64,000 nucleotides of DNA from Verrucomicrobiia bacterium (GTDB lineage Bacteria > Verrucomicrobiota > Verrucomicrobiia > Palsa-1439). Shown in pieces: positions 35,542-44,240 of this stretch (position 1 is the stretch's first letter; each line of letters begins with the position of its first letter). The notes under the pieces are model-generated. The model did no database searches, had not been told where the DNA came from, and saw only the letters and a program-made list of their open reading frames with translations. The position numbers and the translations under genes were made by a program. The DNA is taken from positions 248,001-312,000 of the forward strand of contig JAJVHY010000020.1 of NCBI GenBank assembly GCA_022072455.1. The letters run 5' to 3'.

Positions 35542-35555
35542 GGCAGGAAAAGATC

Positions 35556-35780
35556 TCAGCAGCAACCGCAACCGCCGCCGTGGCGTTTCTTCATGCCGCA
35601 AGCCGCGGGCATTGCCGGCGTGGCGGCCGGTGCGCCGGCTGAGGCAAACACCGAGAGTTTCTTCGTCAGTTTTTTCGAGCCGCACTGCGGACAGGCCGCG
35701 GTGCCTTCCCATTTCGTCGAGCGGACCAGCAACTCGAAATCCTTTTCACACTTGGCGCAGTTGAATTCAAAGATTGGCAT
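35556..35780 (-). CDS. FmdB-family zinc-ribbon protein
   Basis: Small protein of 74 residues with the FmdB-type N-terminus MPIFEFNCAKCEKDFELLV and a second Cys pair in ACPQCGSKKLTKKLSVFAS. The two CxxC knuckles form a zinc ribbon. The C-terminus is Gly/Cys-rich (GGGCGCC). FmdB-like proteins are proposed regulators; the true role is unknown. Confidence 0.9.
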   Translation of the reverse strand: MPIFEFNCAKCEKDFELLVRSTKWEGTAACPQCGSKKLTKKLSVFASAGAPAATPAMPAACGMKKRHGGGCGCC

Positions 35781-35800
35781 GGACGGATTCTAACGGTTTT

Positions 35801-36238
35801 CTACGGCGTGTCCAGCAGCTCTTGCACTTCGCGCGACGGTGGGATGACCGGGGCCGAAACCTGCGTGATCTTGAACTCCGACACTTCCAGCGCCACCGGC
35901 AACATCACCACATGCGCCGTGTAGCGAACCGTGATGACGACCCGTTTGTTGTGGTATTGCGCGCCCAATTTTCTACCCACCAACTGCTGCGCCGCCGATT
36001 GCACGTCGGTATCCCCGTAAGTGATGTGAATATTGTCAGGCGATAACGTCACGCCGAGCTTTTGCGCATCGCGCACCAGGTCGCGTTTCACTTCGGCGCT
36101 GTTGTTATCGTCCACGAAATCCAGGTACCGTTTCACTGTCTGCCGCAGTTCGCCCTTGGCCCGATAAACGGTCAACGCCTGCGCCCCGATATAAATCACC
36201 ACCAACGCCACCACCACGGTCACAATTGCGCTTCTCAT
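35801..36238 (-). CDS. membrane-anchored protein of unknown function
   Basis: Protein of 145 residues: a single N-terminal membrane anchor (SAIVTVVVALVVIYIGAQAL) and an extracytoplasmic domain with KRYLDFVDDNNSAEVKRDLV and VVITVRYTAHVVMLPVALEV. The layout resembles DUF4845-type proteins, but I cannot confirm it. It overlaps the RNase HIII gene by ATGA (36,235-36,238) and is the downstream partner in that operon. Confidence 0.7.
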   Translation of the reverse strand: MRSAIVTVVVALVVIYIGAQALTVYRAKGELRQTVKRYLDFVDDNNSAEVKRDLVRDAQKLGVTLSPDNIHITYGDTDVQSAAQQLVGRKLGAQYHNKRVVITVRYTAHVVMLPVALEVSEFKITQVSAPVIPPSREVQELLDTP

Positions 36239-37158
36239 GTTGCGACTCCTTGCAGAACTTTTTGCGTTGTCCGGAAATGCAGCTTGGCAACCTTGGCCAA
36301 CACCGCGCTCCCGTGCTTCGCCACCACCGTCCGCGCCGCCGCGTCCACGGCTGCCGACGCGCCTTTCGGCAACGCGACGCCCATCTGTTTACCCAACATC
36401 TTCAACCGCCGGACAAACTCCGCCCGCGCCAATATCGAAGCCGCCGCCACCGCCAAATCGCTTTCCGCCTTGTGCCGCTGCATCAATTCGATTTTCTGGC
36501 CGCGTTCCATCAATGCTTTTTCGATGATGCGCTTGTTCCCGAATTGATCGGAAATCGCTTTCGTTGCCGTCGGCACCTTCGCCAGCATGTTCTCAATCAC
36601 GCGGGCGTGCCCCCAACCCAACAGACTGTTCACATTTCCCATCTTGGCCTGCAACCGATTATACGACTCGTTGCCGATGGTGAGCACATCCCATTTTGTC
36701 GCCGCGCGGATTTCCTTCGCCAACGTCTCAATCTTCGCATCGCTCGAAAACGCCTTGCTGTCTTTCACGCCCAACTCATGCATCTGCATCGCTGTCGCCG
36801 AATCCAGAAAAACCCCGGCCACCACCAACGGCCCGAAGAAATCGCCCTTGCCGGATTCGTCCACCCCGATCCGCGCGTCCAGCATCGCCGGATTGTGAAT
36901 GTGCTCGTAGCCCAGCCGGGCTTCTCCCAGCAATACCGGTTCGAGATAGAACTGGATGAAATCCGTCGTCCCCTTCCCCTGAATGACGAACTTGCCGGAC
37001 TGGTAGAGCGCGACGTTGACCCGTTCCCCGCGATGTTCCGCGGCGAAATGGGCGTACTCCAGATCCCGGAACATGAATCCGCGCGCCTCCAAATCCGCTT
37101 TCAACTGCGGAATCTTGTCAGCCGGAAGCTGAACCGTGTAGGATGACCGCTCGACCAT
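36235..37158 (-). CDS. rnhC: ribonuclease HIII
   Basis: Removes RNA from RNA-DNA hybrids. At 307 residues it has the HIII layout: an N-terminal TBP-like substrate-binding domain (1-85, SSYTVQLPADKIPQLKADLE) and a catalytic RNase H domain with GVDESGKGDFFGP near residue 98 (first Asp and Glu), ELGVKDSKAFS and HKAESDLAVAAASILAR (later acidic residues). Its ATG is the complement of part of the mutY start: the two divergent start codons share CATG at 37,156-37,159, so each gene's leader and promoter must lie inside the other. Confidence 0.94.
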   Translation of the reverse strand: MVERSSYTVQLPADKIPQLKADLEARGFMFRDLEYAHFAAEHRGERVNVALYQSGKFVIQGKGTTDFIQFYLEPVLLGEARLGYEHIHNPAMLDARIGVDESGKGDFFGPLVVAGVFLDSATAMQMHELGVKDSKAFSSDAKIETLAKEIRAATKWDVLTIGNESYNRLQAKMGNVNSLLGWGHARVIENMLAKVPTATKAISDQFGNKRIIEKALMERGQKIELMQRHKAESDLAVAAASILARAEFVRRLKMLGKQMGVALPKGASAAVDAAARTVVAKHGSAVLAKVAKLHFRTTQKVLQGVAT

Positions 37159-38170
37159 GCCTCAACGATTAAACCTGCCGCCCGCCACGGTCAACGCCTT
37201 TCGCCGCGCCTTGCCGCGCTGGTACCGCCGCCACCGCCGGTCACTCCCGTGGCGCGGTATTCAAGATCCCTACCGGACGTGGGTCAGCGAGATCATGCTC
37301 CAACAAACCCGCGTCGAAACCGTCCGCGAATATTACCGGCGCTGGCTCCGCGAATTTCCGACGCTCGAAAGTCTCGCGCGCGCCCCGGCGGCCCGCGTCC
37401 TGAAAATGTGGGAAGGACTCGGCTACTACTCGCGCGCCCGCAACCTCCACCGGGCCGCCAAACAAATTTCGACTATACCGGCCACCGTGCCTGAACTCAT
37501 GAAACTCCCCGGCATCGGCCGCTACACTGCCGGCGCGATTGCGAGCATCGCGTTTGACCAGCGCGCGCCGATTGTGGACGGCAATGTCGCGCGCGTTTTC
37601 GCCCGGGTCTTCGGTCTGACCGGCAACGTGAAATTGCCGGCGACACAGGCGCAGTTGTGGATGTTGGCGGAAGAATTATTGCCGGCGAAGAACTGCGGCG
37701 ATTTCAACCAAGCGTTGATGGAACTCGGCGCGCTCGTCTGCACGCCGGCCAGTCCGGCTTGTGCGCAGTGTCCCCTCCGGCAAGTCTGTGTCGCCCGGGC
37801 ACGCGGGTGGCAGGACCGGTTACCGAACCGGGGTGTCCCGCAGAAATCCACCGCCGTCACCCACGACGTCCTCTTCATCCAAAACGCCGGCAAATTTCTA
37901 CTCCGGCAACGTCCCAAAACCGGGGTCTTGGCCGGCATGTGGGAATTCCCGGCCGGCAAGTCTGAGAAACTGCTATTGACCATCCGGCATGCCATCATGA
38001 ATCAGCGGATCACATTGCGGGTATTTGCCGGTCAGACCGCGGCGGGCCGCTGGTTCACGCGCCGACAAGCGGCGCAGTTGGCGATGCCGGCGGCGCACCG
38101 GCGGGCGCTTATCGCAGTAGCAGGACCGGCACATCGGTCACCCGCAGCAGGCGGACGAACACGTCGTTGA
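37157..38170 (+). CDS. mutY: A/G-specific adenine DNA glycosylase
   Basis: Base-excision repair enzyme removing adenine opposite 8-oxoG. At 337 residues: RSLPWRGIQDPYRTWVSEIM with the catalytic Glu in SEIMLQQT, HhH LPGIGRYTAGAIASIAF, catalytic Asp in VDGNVARV, and the 4Fe-4S motif C-x6-C-x2-C-x5-C in CTPASPACAQCPLRQVC. The C-terminal NUDIX-like domain (about 230-337) is short. The last 62 bases overlap the convergent Usp gene, and the final residues (AHRSPAAGGRTRR) are unlike the family, so the end may have been altered. Start codon overlaps that of rnhC. Confidence 0.94.
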   Translation: MPQRLNLPPATVNAFRRALPRWYRRHRRSLPWRGIQDPYRTWVSEIMLQQTRVETVREYYRRWLREFPTLESLARAPAARVLKMWEGLGYYSRARNLHRAAKQISTIPATVPELMKLPGIGRYTAGAIASIAFDQRAPIVDGNVARVFARVFGLTGNVKLPATQAQLWMLAEELLPAKNCGDFNQALMELGALVCTPASPACAQCPLRQVCVARARGWQDRLPNRGVPQKSTAVTHDVLFIQNAGKFLLRQRPKTGVLAGMWEFPAGKSEKLLLTIRHAIMNQRITLRVFAGQTAAGRWFTRRQAAQLAMPAAHRRALIAVAGPAHRSPAAGGRTRR

Positions 38171-38930
38171 AAAGCCGGCTGGAGAATTTTTCGCGGGTCC
38201 GGGGCGTCATGATGATCAGATCGACCGGCGTGTCGGCAATGAAGCGCAGGAGATTTTCGGTGCGATTGCGTGGTTTTTCGAAGAGGAGGACGTTGGTGTG
38301 GACTTCGTCGTTGTGACAGAGTTCGCGGAGGGCGTTTTGCTCGCCATTGCCGCGGGCGTCGCCGATGGGGAAGATGTGGAGCATGCTGTTGAACCGATGC
38401 ACCCACGGCATGACCTTGATGAGGGGCACGTTCCGGCCTTCGGTCAGTTCGGTGAGCAGGAGCATGTGGCGCAGCCGGGGCCGCGTCCATTCGGATTCGT
38501 TCAGGTCGCGACCGCGGACGCAGAGGACGGAGCATGGGGCGCGTTCAATGACGGTTTCGACAATGTCGCCCGCCGACCACCACGCGAAATTGGAGCCGGC
38601 CCGAATGGCGGACATGCAAATCAACTCGATGTTTTTGGTCTTGGCGGTTCCTAAAATGACGCGCGAAACGTCGTCATGATAGATGTACATTTTGGCGACC
38701 GGCACGGTAGCCTTGAGCGGGGGCGAGAAATGGGTGTCACGGTCTTGCCGGAAGAAGTCGGTCAACGGGGGGAAATCTTCGAGGCGTTCCGGCTCCTTGA
38801 CGGATTTGGGCGGCATGACGTGAAGCAGGTAAAGCTTGTCGGGAAATGCCTGGGCAATCGTCGCCGCCACCGGGACGATGGAGTTCGATTCCCGCGATAA
38901 ATTGGTGGCGACGAGTATTCGGCCTTGCAT
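38109..38930 (-). CDS. tandem universal stress protein
   Basis: Two Usp domains in 273 residues: RILVATNLSRESNSIVPVAA to ERAPCSVLCVRGRD (about 3-145) and LRHMLLLTELTEGRNVPLIK to VTDVPVLLLR (about 155-273). Usp domains bind ATP or act as stress-level regulators. The conserved G-2x-G-9x-G(S/T) ATP motif is not obvious, so ATP binding is uncertain. The C-terminal end overlaps mutY by 62 bases tail to tail. Confidence 0.85.
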   Translation of the reverse strand: MQGRILVATNLSRESNSIVPVAATIAQAFPDKLYLLHVMPPKSVKEPERLEDFPPLTDFFRQDRDTHFSPPLKATVPVAKMYIYHDDVSRVILGTAKTKNIELICMSAIRAGSNFAWWSAGDIVETVIERAPCSVLCVRGRDLNESEWTRPRLRHMLLLTELTEGRNVPLIKVMPWVHRFNSMLHIFPIGDARGNGEQNALRELCHNDEVHTNVLLFEKPRNRTENLLRFIADTPVDLIIMTPRTREKFSSRLFNDVFVRLLRVTDVPVLLLR

Positions 38931-39035
38931 AGCGATATCAAATTACTTCCCAACCTTGGTCACAATGTATGAAAGTCCCGTTGGAATGCAAGCATCCGCA
39001 GCCGGAGCCGCGAAAATAACCCGACGAAATCAATC

Positions 39036-39065
39036 TTGCCAAGTCGTTGACTCCGACTCTATAAC
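39036..39065 (+). promoter_or_regulatory. putative promoter of the ceramidase-like gene
   Basis: TTGCCA (39,036-39,041), an 18-base spacer and TATAAC (39,060-39,065), about 65 bases before the ATG at 39,131. Consensus match only. Confidence 0.35.
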
Positions 39066-39130
39066 CGCGCACACAACAGATGAGCCGCCGGCACCACAAC
39101 TGCCAGCACTGCCTGCGAGGATAATATATA

Positions 39131-40462
39131 ATGTTAAAGATCGGATGGGCGTCGTGTGATTTTACGCCGACTCGACCAGCCCTGATTCAAGGCCAGATGT
39201 ACGTGCGCGTCGGTCGTTCGGCTCGCGATCCGCTGACCGCGACCGCGTGGGCCATCGAAGACGTCGTCTTCGTGTCCTGTGACGTGGCCATGGTGAATGA
39301 TAAATTGCGGCAGGCAATCCTCGACCGTTTACCGGCAGAAGTGCCGAAGCACAATGTGATCCTCAGCGCGACGCACACGCACGATTCGTTGGTGTTTTTT
39401 GATAACGTCTATGCCCATCCTGACGGCGACGTGATGACCGCGAGTGAGTGCCTGGCTTGGGCGGGCGAGCGGATCGCTGGCGCGATCGCGACGGCGTGGC
39501 GCGACCGGCAACCGCGACAGATTGGCCGCGCGTTCGGCCACGCGGTCGTCGGACACAACCGGTATGCCATCTACTCCGACGAGACCGGCGCGATGTACGG
39601 GAAGACGAACCGGCCCGACTTCCACCATATCGGTGGCTACGAAGATCACAGCGTGGACATGCTGTTCACTTGGGAGCCGGATGGACGACTGGCCGGCGTG
39701 ACCCTCGCGATTCCATGTCCCTCGCAAGTCGAAGAGCATTTGCTGGAGTTTTCGGCGGACTACTGGCACGAAGTCCGCGCCGAATTGCAGCGGCGGTTCG
39801 GCAAGGATCTGTTTGTCGTCGGCTGGTGCGCACCGGCCGGTGATCAGTCGCCACATTTTTTGTTGTATGGCCGGGAGGAAGAAGAAATGCGCCAGCGCCG
39901 GGGCGTCACGGAGCGTCAGGAGATTGCGTTGCGCATCGCCGACGCCGTTGAGCGCGCATTGGCGTGCACGAAACCGACCGGTGAAACGCCGGTCTTCCGG
40001 CACGTCGGGCGCGAACTGCAACTCCCGCGGTTTTCCATTTCACAAAAAGACGTTTCGTGGTCGCAGGCACAATATGACAAATGGATCGCGGAGGGCGGCG
40101 ATCCCACGTCGTGGTGGCCGATCCGTTTGCGGGAAGTGATTGATACCGCCAACGGCTTGGTCAAACCGGCGCCCGTCACCGCGCGGATTCATGTGCTGCG
40201 AATCGGCACGGTAGGCATCGCGACGAATCCCTTTGAACTCTTTCTCGACTACAGCTTGTGCATCAAAGCCCGCAGCCCGGCCGCGCAGACTGTGTTGACG
40301 CAATTGACCGATGGCAGTTGCCTCTACCTGCCCTCCGAACGCGCTGTCGCCGCTGGTAGTTACGGCGCCGCGGCAGTCGTGTGCCCGGTCGGCCCGGCCG
40401 GCGGACGCCAACTTGTCGAAGAAACCCTGAAAACCCTTAACGAATTATTCGAGGAAAAATAA
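39131..40462 (+). CDS. neutral/alkaline ceramidase-like N-terminal domain protein
   Basis: Protein of 443 residues matching the N-terminal domain of neutral/alkaline non-lysosomal ceramidases: MLKIGWASCDFTPTRPALIQ, VVFVSCDVAMVND, the zinc-site strand SATHTHDSLVFFDN and GWCAPAGDQSP. Bacterial homologues of this short form lack the C-terminal domain, have no signal peptide, and are usually of unknown substrate (amide or sugar-linked). Only three bases separate it from the aminotransferase gene, so they are one operon. The function as a hydrolase is inferred. Confidence 0.82.
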   Translation: MLKIGWASCDFTPTRPALIQGQMYVRVGRSARDPLTATAWAIEDVVFVSCDVAMVNDKLRQAILDRLPAEVPKHNVILSATHTHDSLVFFDNVYAHPDGDVMTASECLAWAGERIAGAIATAWRDRQPRQIGRAFGHAVVGHNRYAIYSDETGAMYGKTNRPDFHHIGGYEDHSVDMLFTWEPDGRLAGVTLAIPCPSQVEEHLLEFSADYWHEVRAELQRRFGKDLFVVGWCAPAGDQSPHFLLYGREEEEMRQRRGVTERQEIALRIADAVERALACTKPTGETPVFRHVGRELQLPRFSISQKDVSWSQAQYDKWIAEGGDPTSWWPIRLREVIDTANGLVKPAPVTARIHVLRIGTVGIATNPFELFLDYSLCIKARSPAAQTVLTQLTDGSCLYLPSERAVAAGSYGAAAVVCPVGPAGGRQLVEETLKTLNELFEEK

Positions 40463-40464
40463 TC

Positions 40465-41724
40465 ATGACAACCAAACTCGCACTCAAAGGCGGAACGCCG
40501 GTCATCGCCCCCGGCAAAATGAAAGCGTGGCCGCCGATTGATGACATTGATCGCAAGCTGGTGATGGCCTCACTCGAACAGACCAGCCACGCGTTCGGAC
40601 CAAACTGCGTGGCGTTTGAAAAAGAGTTCGCCGCGTGGAACGGCAACAAGTACGCGATCACGACGAATTCCGGCACGGCGGCGTTGCACATGGCGATCGT
40701 GGCGTGCGGGTGCGGCACGGGCGACGAAGTCATCGTCTCGGCGTATTCGTGGTCGTCGTCGGCGACATGCATCCTGCATCACAGTTGCATCCCGGTGTTC
40801 GTGGACATTGACTTCAATTCCATCAACATGGACGTGAACAAACTCGAAGCCGCCATCACGCCGAAGACGAAGGCGATCATCGTCGTCCACCTCCACGGTT
40901 TGCCGGTGCAGATGGATAAAGTCATGGCCATCGCCAAGAAGCACAACATCAAAGTCATCGAAGACGCCTGCCAGGCGCACGGCGCGAAGTTCAACGGCAA
41001 AAAGGTCGGCACCATCGGCCACTGCGGCGCGTTCAGCTTCAACCAGAACAAATGCCTCTGCTCGGGCGAAGGCGGAATGTTCGTGACCGACGACGAAGAG
41101 ATGCTCAACAAAGCCCGGCAGCTCTGGTCGTTCGGCGAGACGGCGACGCCAACCCAGAAACGTGACTACCACGTCTACGCGATGGGCTGGATGTACCGGA
41201 ACAATGATCTCACCGCCGCATTCGGCCGCGCACAATTGACGAAGCTCGACGGCTACCTCGCGCTCGAAATTGCCAACGCCAAAGTCCTCACGAAAGCTCT
41301 CCAAGGTGTCCCCGGCATCATCCTGCCGACTGCTCCGGAAGGTTGCGAACCGAACCATTACAACTACACGATCCGGTTCGACATGGAAAAACTCGGCCAC
41401 GTCAAGGACGCGAGCGCGTTCCGCTACAAGATCATTGATGCCCTCAAAGCCGAAGGCGTCGACACGATGGTCTGGCAATCGTTCATCCTCCCGGCGATGA
41501 CCGTCTTCCAAGCGAAAGACGGTTTCGGCCACGGGCATCCCTGGAGTTCGCCACACGCGCAGCCGGTGGATTACTCGCTGGACCAATACCCGATGGCGCA
41601 GAAGCATTGCGACCGCCACACCGGCATGACCACCCCACTCCGCGCCCCGAACGGCCCCGACATCGCGAAGCTCGTCGCCGAGGCGTACCAGAAGGTGATG
41701 ACGAATCTCGATCAGCTCAGTTGA
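40465..41724 (+). CDS. DegT/DnrJ/EryC1/StrS aminotransferase
   Basis: PLP-dependent sugar aminotransferase family, 419 residues. Motifs: NSGTAALHMAIVACGCGTGD, VIEDACQAHGAKFNGKKVGT and the PLP-Lys in AFSFNQNKCLCSGEGG. The substrate is usually a keto-sugar or inosose; which one is unknown. It follows the ceramidase-like gene in the same operon, suggesting synthesis or recycling of an amino sugar or cyclitol. A strong hairpin lies after the stop. Confidence 0.92.
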   Translation: MTTKLALKGGTPVIAPGKMKAWPPIDDIDRKLVMASLEQTSHAFGPNCVAFEKEFAAWNGNKYAITTNSGTAALHMAIVACGCGTGDEVIVSAYSWSSSATCILHHSCIPVFVDIDFNSINMDVNKLEAAITPKTKAIIVVHLHGLPVQMDKVMAIAKKHNIKVIEDACQAHGAKFNGKKVGTIGHCGAFSFNQNKCLCSGEGGMFVTDDEEMLNKARQLWSFGETATPTQKRDYHVYAMGWMYRNNDLTAAFGRAQLTKLDGYLALEIANAKVLTKALQGVPGIILPTAPEGCEPNHYNYTIRFDMEKLGHVKDASAFRYKIIDALKAEGVDTMVWQSFILPAMTVFQAKDGFGHGHPWSSPHAQPVDYSLDQYPMAQKHCDRHTGMTTPLRAPNGPDIAKLVAEAYQKVMTNLDQLS

Positions 41725-41736
41725 TTGGGGCCATGA

Positions 41737-41779
41737 TTGGCGGGCGCGATGCCGAAACGACAGCCATCGCGCCCGCCAA
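41737..41779. terminator. bidirectional terminator-like hairpin (perfect 15-bp stem)
   Basis: TTGGCGGGCGCGATG (41,737-41,751) is the exact reverse complement of CATCGCGCCCGCCAA (41,765-41,779), with a 13-base loop. It lies between the convergent aminotransferase and plsC genes. No U-tract is evident on either strand, so it may be a Rho-independent-like or transcript-stabilising structure. Confidence 0.6.
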
Positions 41780-41782
41780 AAT

Positions 41783-42418
41783 CTATTTCGCGGTCGGCGT
41801 CAGCTCCCCGATCCGGCGCATGATTTCCCGGCTGATGTCGAGGTAGACCGCCTTCAAATCATCCCCGCGCAACTTCTCAAAATTCTCCGGCAAGGGATAC
41901 GTGAACGGTTCGCCAAAACGGATAATGACCTTCGCGGGACGTGGCAGCGAGGTTCCGCGCGGCAACGCGTGATTCGTGCCCCAGATGCGCATCGGCACGA
42001 CCGGCACGCGCGCTTTCGCGACAATCATTCCAATCCCGGCCCGGCCTTCCTGAAGTTGGCCGTCGTCGCTGCGTGTGCCCTCGGGGAACATCAACACGGG
42101 CTTGCCTTCCGTCAACAACCGCAACACCGTCCGCATGGCACCGATGTCGCCCCGCTCGCGGTTCATCGGGACGCAATTCCAACTCGTCAAAATCCAGTTG
42201 GCCAGCGGATGCCGAAACAACGTGTCACGCGCCATGTAGTACGCGCCCCGCGGGCACGCCTGCCCGAAAAACGGCGGATCGAGAAAACTCATGTGGTTGC
42301 CGGCGAGAATGCATCCACCCGTTGCCGGCATCTTGTCGGCAGCGATGATTCGGCCGCGATGCCAGAGGCGGAAGTAGCAGCGGAACAAGAACCGGCAAAA
42401 ACGATACCAGGGATGCAT
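41783..42418 (-). CDS. plsC: 1-acyl-sn-glycerol-3-phosphate acyltransferase
   Basis: Membrane-associated LPLAT acyltransferase of 211 residues in phospholipid synthesis. The catalytic motif NHMSFLD (HxxxxD) and FPEGTRS are visible, with ARVPVVPMRIWG further on. ATG at 42,416-42,418 overlaps the cmk stop by one base (TGATG). It is the last gene of the tyrA-aroA-cmk-plsC run. The C-terminus (DDLKAVYLDISREIMRRIGE) is helical. Confidence 0.93.
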   Translation of the reverse strand: MHPWYRFCRFLFRCYFRLWHRGRIIAADKMPATGGCILAGNHMSFLDPPFFGQACPRGAYYMARDTLFRHPLANWILTSWNCVPMNRERGDIGAMRTVLRLLTEGKPVLMFPEGTRSDDGQLQEGRAGIGMIVAKARVPVVPMRIWGTNHALPRGTSLPRPAKVIIRFGEPFTYPLPENFEKLRGDDLKAVYLDISREIMRRIGELTPTAK

Positions 42419-43119
42419 CAGGAAAGTGTTGTCGCGCCGCGCCGGGTCGATTGCTGGCGGATGTGATCGACGACGATCTTCGTGCATTCGTCGATGTTGA
42501 AATGGCCTGTGTCAATCACCGTGGCCCCGAGCGCAATCTGAAGCGGCGCCGTGGCCCGTTGCGAGTCGATCCGGTCCCGTGTCTGGAGATTCTTCGCGAC
42601 GGCGTCGGTGCTGGTTTGAATGTTGGCCGCCGCGAAATCTTTTTGCCGTCGTTGCGCGCGCACCGCCGGGTCGGCGTCGAGATAAAACTTGTACGGTGTG
42701 TGGGGGAACACCACCGAACCGATGTCGCGGCCCTCCACCACCAAATTGCCGAGGCTGGTCAATGACCGTTGATGGTGGACGAGGATTTCCCGGACTTCGG
42801 GGATCGCGGCCACGATGGACACCTTGTCGGCTACACGTGGTTCGCGCACCGCGTCACCCGGCCAAACCCCATCAATCAACATCCGCACCGTTCCCTCGAC
42901 CACGGCAAAGCTGATCTTCACCGTATGCAGCATGCCGATGACCGCGATGTTATCCTCGACATTGACGCCGCCTTCGATGGCCTTCCACGTCACCGCTCGG
43001 TACATCGCGCCGGTATCCACATGGACAAAGCCCAACCGTTTTGCAACCGACCGCGACACGGTGCTCTTACCGCTGGCTGACGGTCCATCAATCGCGATGA
43101 CTGTGACTGATTCATTCAT
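42418..43119 (-). CDS. cmk: cytidylate kinase
   Basis: Phosphorylates CMP and dCMP. 233 residues: Walker A GPSASGKST near residue 12, HVDTGAMYRAVTWKA, VVEGRDIGSVVFP and a lid region (RAQRRQKDFAA). Starts ATG (43,117-43,119) overlapping the aroA stop by four bases. Length is normal. Confidence 0.95.
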   Translation of the reverse strand: MNESVTVIAIDGPSASGKSTVSRSVAKRLGFVHVDTGAMYRAVTWKAIEGGVNVEDNIAVIGMLHTVKISFAVVEGTVRMLIDGVWPGDAVREPRVADKVSIVAAIPEVREILVHHQRSLTSLGNLVVEGRDIGSVVFPHTPYKFYLDADPAVRAQRRQKDFAAANIQTSTDAVAKNLQTRDRIDSQRATAPLQIALGATVIDTGHFNIDECTKIVVDHIRQQSTRRGATTLS

Positions 43120-44240
43120 TGGCGAAGCTGCTCCAACTTCTCAAAAAAATTCGGGAATGTCTTCCTGACGCAGCTTGGATTTTTAATCCGAATCCCCGGC
43201 ACTTTCAATCCCAAGACGGCAAAACACATCGCCATCCGATGATCGTTGTACGTTTCGATATCCGCGCCGTGCAATTTCTCCCCCGGCCACACCGTCAACC
43301 CATCCCGGTGTTCCTCCACTTTTGCCCCCACCCGCTTCAACTCCGTCACAAGCGCCGCAATCCGGTCACACTCCTGTTCCCGCATCCGGCTGGCATCAGT
43401 CAAAGTCATCGGCTGCTTCCCGAACAACGCGCAGATCACCGCCGTCATCACGCTATCGCCTAAATCCGTCTGCCGCGACAGTCTGGCCGGCGACGGCAGG
43501 TACTTCGGAAATTGCCCGTCGATCTGCAATGACCGCTTCGGCCACCCGGCCACGGTCACGCGTCCGCCGGTCAACCACTCCGCCGCGACAAAATACGATG
43601 CGCCCGACAAATCCGGTTCGACCGCATAATCCGGTACGAACGACTCCATGACCTGCCGGGTCAACTCGACGTACGCATGCGGTGCCGTCTCCACGGTATG
43701 CCCAGCCAGCATCAACGCGCTCGCAAACTGGCTGCTCTCTTCGCCGCTCACTCGTAACCGGCACGGCTTCATGCCGGTCGCGTGAACCGTTACCGGCAAA
43801 TGTTCCCCCGGGATCCCGAGCGCCCGGAACAATTCGCCCATGGGTCGTTCGTGCATCCGCGGATCGCCGGCAATTCTGTATTCGCCGTGTCCCCGGCAAA
43901 CCAGCGCCGTCAAAAAACGCGCCGCCGTCCCGGCATTGCCCACAAACAACTCCGCCTTCTTCGCCGGTATCTCACCGCCCCGGCCTTCGACGACAATGGT
44001 CCGGTTGCTCTCCTCCGCGGGTTCCAGTTGGACAGCGACGTGGAAACCGAGTTTCTGAAGCGCATCCACCATGACCTGCGTGTCGTCCGCCCACAACGCC
44101 CCGCGCAACGTGCATTTCCCCTTTGCCAGCGCCGCCAAAATCAGGGCGCGATTCGTGATGCTCTTCGAGCCGGGCACAGTGATTGTGCATTGGGGCGGTT
44201 TCGTGAGCGGTTGGATTTCGAGAATGGCGGGCAGTTTCAC
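43116..44240 (-). CDS. aroA: 3-phosphoshikimate 1-carboxyvinyltransferase (EPSP synthase), short form
   Basis: Shikimate-pathway enzyme joining PEP and shikimate-3-phosphate. Motifs: VPGSKSITNRALIL, FVGNAGTAARFLTAL, GDPRMHERPMGEL, SSQFASALMLAG, DLGDSVMTAVI and YNDHRMAMCFAVLGL. At 374 residues it is shorter than the common 425-430. Reading against the family, the stretch between the ELTRQVMESF and VEPDLSGASYF segments is much reduced, so about 25 residues seem missing there; other loops are short too. Key motifs remain, so it is probably active. Coupled to cmk and tyrA by four-base overlaps. Confidence 0.94.
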   Translation of the reverse strand: MKLPAILEIQPLTKPPQCTITVPGSKSITNRALILAALAKGKCTLRGALWADDTQVMVDALQKLGFHVAVQLEPAEESNRTIVVEGRGGEIPAKKAELFVGNAGTAARFLTALVCRGHGEYRIAGDPRMHERPMGELFRALGIPGEHLPVTVHATGMKPCRLRVSGEESSQFASALMLAGHTVETAPHAYVELTRQVMESFVPDYAVEPDLSGASYFVAAEWLTGGRVTVAGWPKRSLQIDGQFPKYLPSPARLSRQTDLGDSVMTAVICALFGKQPMTLTDASRMREQECDRIAALVTELKRVGAKVEEHRDGLTVWPGEKLHGADIETYNDHRMAMCFAVLGLKVPGIRIKNPSCVRKTFPNFFEKLEQLRQ

